This document shows, one piece after another, positions 61,246-64,000 of a stretch of 64,000 bases of DNA (within the stretch, counting starts at the first letter, position 1; every line of letters begins with the position of its first letter). A model generated the notes under the pieces. The model ran no database searches and was not told the DNA's origin. It was given only the letters and a program-made list of their open reading frames with translations. The position numbers and the translations under genes are program-made. The stretch comes from Erwinia sp. SLM-02 (GTDB taxonomy: Bacteria > Pseudomonadota > Gammaproteobacteria > Enterobacterales > Enterobacteriaceae), in the NCBI RefSeq assembly GCF_037450285.1, contig NZ_JAQISN010000003.1, forward strand, positions 248,001-312,000, read 5' to 3'.

Positions 61246-61956
61246 TTATGTGGGTGAAACCGTGTGTAGCCTCGCCTGCTGGAGCATATGCAATGTGATT
61301 TTTCTGACCTCTGCCCTACTGACGGCAATATGGTCGGTCAGAATTTTCTGAGCCTCCTCGCTTTGCTGGTGTAGTACCGCGTTTAAGATCTGCGCGTGTT
61401 CGTTGTAGGTGGCATCAACACGATCCTCGCGGGTGAAGTCGAGGCGGCGGATGATGCGGATTTTTTCGGTTAACTCACTGTGGATCCGGGCCATCTCTTC
61501 ATTGCCTGCGGCGGAAACCAGCGCCATATGGAAGGCTTCGTCATGCAGGGAAACGGCGATAAAGTCGGCCAGGCGCGGTTCATCGATCCAGAAGCGCGTC
61601 AGTCGGTCGAGCAGCTCGCTGCACTGCCGTGCGGGCAGGCGGCACAGCCGTTTCACCGCCTCGCACTCCAGCACCGTGCGCAGGTCGTACAGCTCTTCGA
61701 AGTACGCAAAATCAAACTGGCGCACCTGCCAGCCGAGGCGGTTCCACACTTCGACATAGCCCTCACGCTCCAGGCGAAACAGTGCCTGACGCACCGGGGT
61801 GCGGCTCACCGCCATGCGTGCGGCGATCTCGCTTTCGCTGAAGCGGTCACCCGGCATCAGACGAAAGTCGAAAATGTCATTCTTCAGCGCGTGATAGACG
61901 CGATCGGCCAGCACCTCCGGCCGATCTTTGCTGTTTTTCTGCGACGATCCCTGCAT
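61246..61956 (-). CDS. GntR-family (FadR/FCD) transcriptional regulator
   Basis: 236 aa. Winged-helix domain at about 15-85 (FSESEIAARMAVSRTPVRQA, LEREGYVEVWNRLGWQV), FCD sensor domain at about 95-225 (YDLRTVLECEAVKRL, HDEAFHMALVSAAGNEEM, with metal-binding His). ATG 61956 follows aggga; longer starts run back into the urea carboxylase gene. Placed between the enzyme and transporter genes, in the same direction and 10 bp behind the carboxylase stop, it most likely regulates urea use. Confidence 0.9.
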   Translation of the reverse strand: MQGSSQKNSKDRPEVLADRVYHALKNDIFDFRLMPGDRFSESEIAARMAVSRTPVRQALFRLEREGYVEVWNRLGWQVRQFDFAYFEELYDLRTVLECEAVKRLCRLPARQCSELLDRLTRFWIDEPRLADFIAVSLHDEAFHMALVSAAGNEEMARIHSELTEKIRIIRRLDFTREDRVDATYNEHAQILNAVLHQQSEEAQKILTDHIAVSRAEVRKITLHMLQQARLHTVSPT

Positions 61957-61966
61957 ATTCAGATCC

Positions 61967-64000
61967 CTATTCCAGCCACAGCAGCGCATCGCCCGGACTG
62001 ACCGGACGGCCTGACTGACAGGCAATACGTTTTACCCGACCGGCCTGCGGCGCGTTGATGGCCAGTTCCATTTTCATCGCCTCCACGACGATCAGCGACT
62101 GCCCGGCCTCCACGACGTCACCTTCCTGCACCAGAATCTTCCAGATATTGCCGTTCATATCGGCGCTGACCTGCAGGGCGCTGTCGTCCTCTTCCGGCGG
62201 CAGCAGGTTCTCGCTGCTGCTGAGCGGCGCGCCTTCCTCTTCCTGTGCCCACAGCGCGACTTCGGCCTCAAAGGCGCTGGCCTGGCGGGTGCGGAAGGCG
62301 GCGATTGACCCGGCGTTATCGGCGAGGAAACGGGTGTGTTCGGCAAAGTCGAATTCGGTGTGCTCAATACGCACGCTGGCGCGGCCTTCACGGAAATCGT
62401 CACGCAGCACGTCCAGTTCGGCCTCGCTGACCGGATAGAAGCGCACCTGGTCAAAGAAGTGCAGCAGCCAGGGTTCATTCGCGGCAAACTGCGGGTTTTT
62501 GAGGAATTTGTTCCAGATAGGCAGCGTGCGGCCCACCAGCTGATAGCCGCCGGGGGAGTCCATGCCGTAGATGCACATATACATGCCGCCGATGCCGACG
62601 GTGCCTTCGGCGGTGAAGGTTCGCGCCGGGTTGTATTTCGAACTCAGCAGGCGGTGGCGCGGGTCAATCGGCACCGCGCAGGGTGCGCCGAGATAAACGT
62701 CGCCCAGGCCGAGGATCAGGTAGCTGGCGTCAAAGATGGTGTCTTTCACTTCGTCGCGGCTGCCGAGGCCGTTAATGCGCTGGATAAAGTCGACGTTGTT
62801 CGGCAGCCACGGCGCGCTGGCGCGCACGGTTTCCTGATAGCGTTCCACCGCGCCCAGCGTGGCGCTGTCTTCAAAGGCCATCGGCAGATGGACGATGCGC
62901 GACGGGACTTTCATCCGGCTGACGTCGCCGAGGTTTTTCTCCAGCTCCTGCAGCAGCGTCATCAGCTGTTTCTGGCTAAGAATGCGGCTGTCGTAGCGGA
63001 TTTGCAGCGAGCGGACGCCGGGCGACAGCTCTTCGACGCCGGGCTGGCCGTACTCGCGCAGCGCGGTCATCAGCAGATGGATACGCAGGCGCAGCGCCAG
63101 GTCCAGCACGTTATCGCCGTATTCCAGCAGGATGTAGTTGTCGCCGGCCTGACGCCAGACCACGGTTGGCGTGGTGGCGGTGGCTTTTAGCGAGGCGAGA
63201 ATGGTGGCGGAGCCGTGGACGGTTTCCGCCAGCGACGGCACATCAAAGCCCGGCAGATGCAGCGCGCTCAGGTTTTCCACGCTGCGGGCCTGCGCCAGCT
63301 CCAGCGCATGCGCTTCTTCCGCGCTAATCGGATGGAAGCGCAGGCGATCGCCCGGTTTCACCTGGCCGACTTTCCACAGCTCGGCTTTGGCGATGGTCAC
63401 CGGGCAGACGAAGCCGCCGAGGCTCGGCCCGTCGCGGGTGAGGATCACCGGGAAGTCGCCGGTAAAGTTGATCGCGCCGATGGCGTATTCGCAGTCGTGA
63501 ACGTTGGAGGGATGCAGCCCGGCTTCACCGCCGTTGGCCCGCGCCCAGCCGGGTTTCGGTCCGACCAGGCGAACGCCAAGCCGGTTAGAGTTGTAGTGGA
63601 CGTGCCAGTCGCTGGCAAAGAATTCATCAATGGACTGCTGGGTAAAGAAGTCGGGTGCGCCGTGCGGCCCGTAGAGCACGCCGATGCGCCACTCATCGCC
63701 GTAGACCGGCTGCGCGGCCGCAGGCAGCGCACGAGGCTCGCTGACCGGGGCCGGTGTGGTGCAGGCTTCCAGCGCGGGCTGCGAAATAGCCAGCATATCG
63801 GCCACGCGCAGGGTGCGACCGGCGTGGCCGCCAAACTGGCCGAGGGCAAAGGTCGAGCGGCTGCCGAGGTATTCCGGCACGTCGAAACCGTTACGCACCG
63901 CCAGGTAGGTACGGCAGCCCTGCTGCGCGCGGCCCAGCGTCAGCGTCTGTCCCGCTTTCACCGCCAGCGGCTGCCAGTAAGCGACCTCTTCATCGTCCAG
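61967..64000 (-). CDS. uca: urea carboxylase, C-terminal part (enters from right edge)
   Basis: 677 residues are visible and the frame is open to the window end. It has the allophanate/urea carboxylase order: AHS2 domain (about the first 290 visible residues, with FGGHAGRTLRVAD and RLGVRLVGPKPGWARANGGE), AHS1 domain (GLGDVYLGAPCAVPIDPRHR, then YNPARTFTAEGTVGIGG), and a biotin carrier domain ending the protein. The biotin lysine is in VVEAMKME, 34 residues from the C-terminus, as usual. The biotin carboxylase part must lie to the right. It makes allophanate from urea, ATP and bicarbonate; an allophanate hydrolase gene is expected nearby. Confidence 0.93.
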   Translation of the reverse strand: MDDEEVAYWQPLAVKAGQTLTLGRAQQGCRTYLAVRNGFDVPEYLGSRSTFALGQFGGHAGRTLRVADMLAISQPALEACTTPAPVSEPRALPAAAQPVYGDEWRIGVLYGPHGAPDFFTQQSIDEFFASDWHVHYNSNRLGVRLVGPKPGWARANGGEAGLHPSNVHDCEYAIGAINFTGDFPVILTRDGPSLGGFVCPVTIAKAELWKVGQVKPGDRLRFHPISAEEAHALELAQARSVENLSALHLPGFDVPSLAETVHGSATILASLKATATTPTVVWRQAGDNYILLEYGDNVLDLALRLRIHLLMTALREYGQPGVEELSPGVRSLQIRYDSRILSQKQLMTLLQELEKNLGDVSRMKVPSRIVHLPMAFEDSATLGAVERYQETVRASAPWLPNNVDFIQRINGLGSRDEVKDTIFDASYLILGLGDVYLGAPCAVPIDPRHRLLSSKYNPARTFTAEGTVGIGGMYMCIYGMDSPGGYQLVGRTLPIWNKFLKNPQFAANEPWLLHFFDQVRFYPVSEAELDVLRDDFREGRASVRIEHTEFDFAEHTRFLADNAGSIAAFRTRQASAFEAEVALWAQEEEGAPLSSSENLLPPEEDDSALQVSADMNGNIWKILVQEGDVVEAGQSLIVVEAMKMELAINAPQAGRVKRIACQSGRPVSPGDALLWLE

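Overview
The window is chromosomal DNA from a gamma-proteobacterium of the order Enterobacterales, most likely of the Erwinia/Pantoea type. The core gene order (rsmC / holD-rimI-yjjG, prfC, osmY-ytjA-yjjU-yjjV, deoCABD, ytjB / serB-radA-nadR, ettA) follows the 98-100 minute region of Escherichia coli. It departs from it by accessory insertions and by the absence of yjjWI, lplA and slt-trpR. The genus is an inference from gene content; no rRNA is present.

Region 1 (1-15.4 kb) is the right part of a P2-like prophage. It keeps the replication gene A, a lysis enzyme and almost the whole contractile tail and baseplate set (X, R, V, W, J, I, H, FI, FII, E/E', T, U, D) plus the late activator ogr. 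The entire capsid/terminase block (Q-P-O-N-M-L) is missing between A and X. The holin is reduced to a 20-codon stub, gene S to a 21-codon stub, and the tail-fibre chaperone (G/Tfa) is a frameshifted remnant. The fibre carries a pyocin-knob-like segment and a collar domain. This is the architecture of an R-type tailocin, or of a prophage decaying towards one. It ends at the 3' end of a tRNA-Ile2(CAU) gene.

Region 2 (15.5-23.5 kb) holds a likely nucleoside-use cluster (MHS-type transporter, LacI-type regulator, nucleoside hydrolase, and nearby a second MFS transporter), a diguanylate cyclase with a YbaK-type deacylase, and a DUF1435 gene (yjjZ) behind a clear Fur box. Region 3 (23.5-33.9 kb) carries three tandem tRNA-Leu(CAG) genes with a strong stringent-type promoter, then housekeeping genes. 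It includes a 680-bp repeat island between yjjG and a yghU-like glutathione transferase gene.

Region 4 (33.9-39.4 kb) is the deo operon. Its promoter region has two DeoR operators 158 bp apart and two CRP-like sites exactly 52 bp apart, closely resembling E. coli deoP1/P2. An 887-bp repeat island separates deoC from deoA. The cognate repressor gene deoR lies in the same window at 54.8-55.6 kb.

Region 5 (39.4-53.7 kb) contains ytjB, serB-radA-nadR, a medium-chain dehydrogenase/LysR pair, and an AT-rich two-partner secretion locus (tpsB-tpsA) inserted between the lysR gene and ettA. Region 6 (53.8-64 kb) has a 2-hydroxyacid dehydrogenase, deoR, and an apparent single operon, read right to left: urea carboxylase (3' part), a GntR/FCD regulator, then urtABCDE. 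Together these give high-affinity urea import and ATP-dependent urea use without urease.
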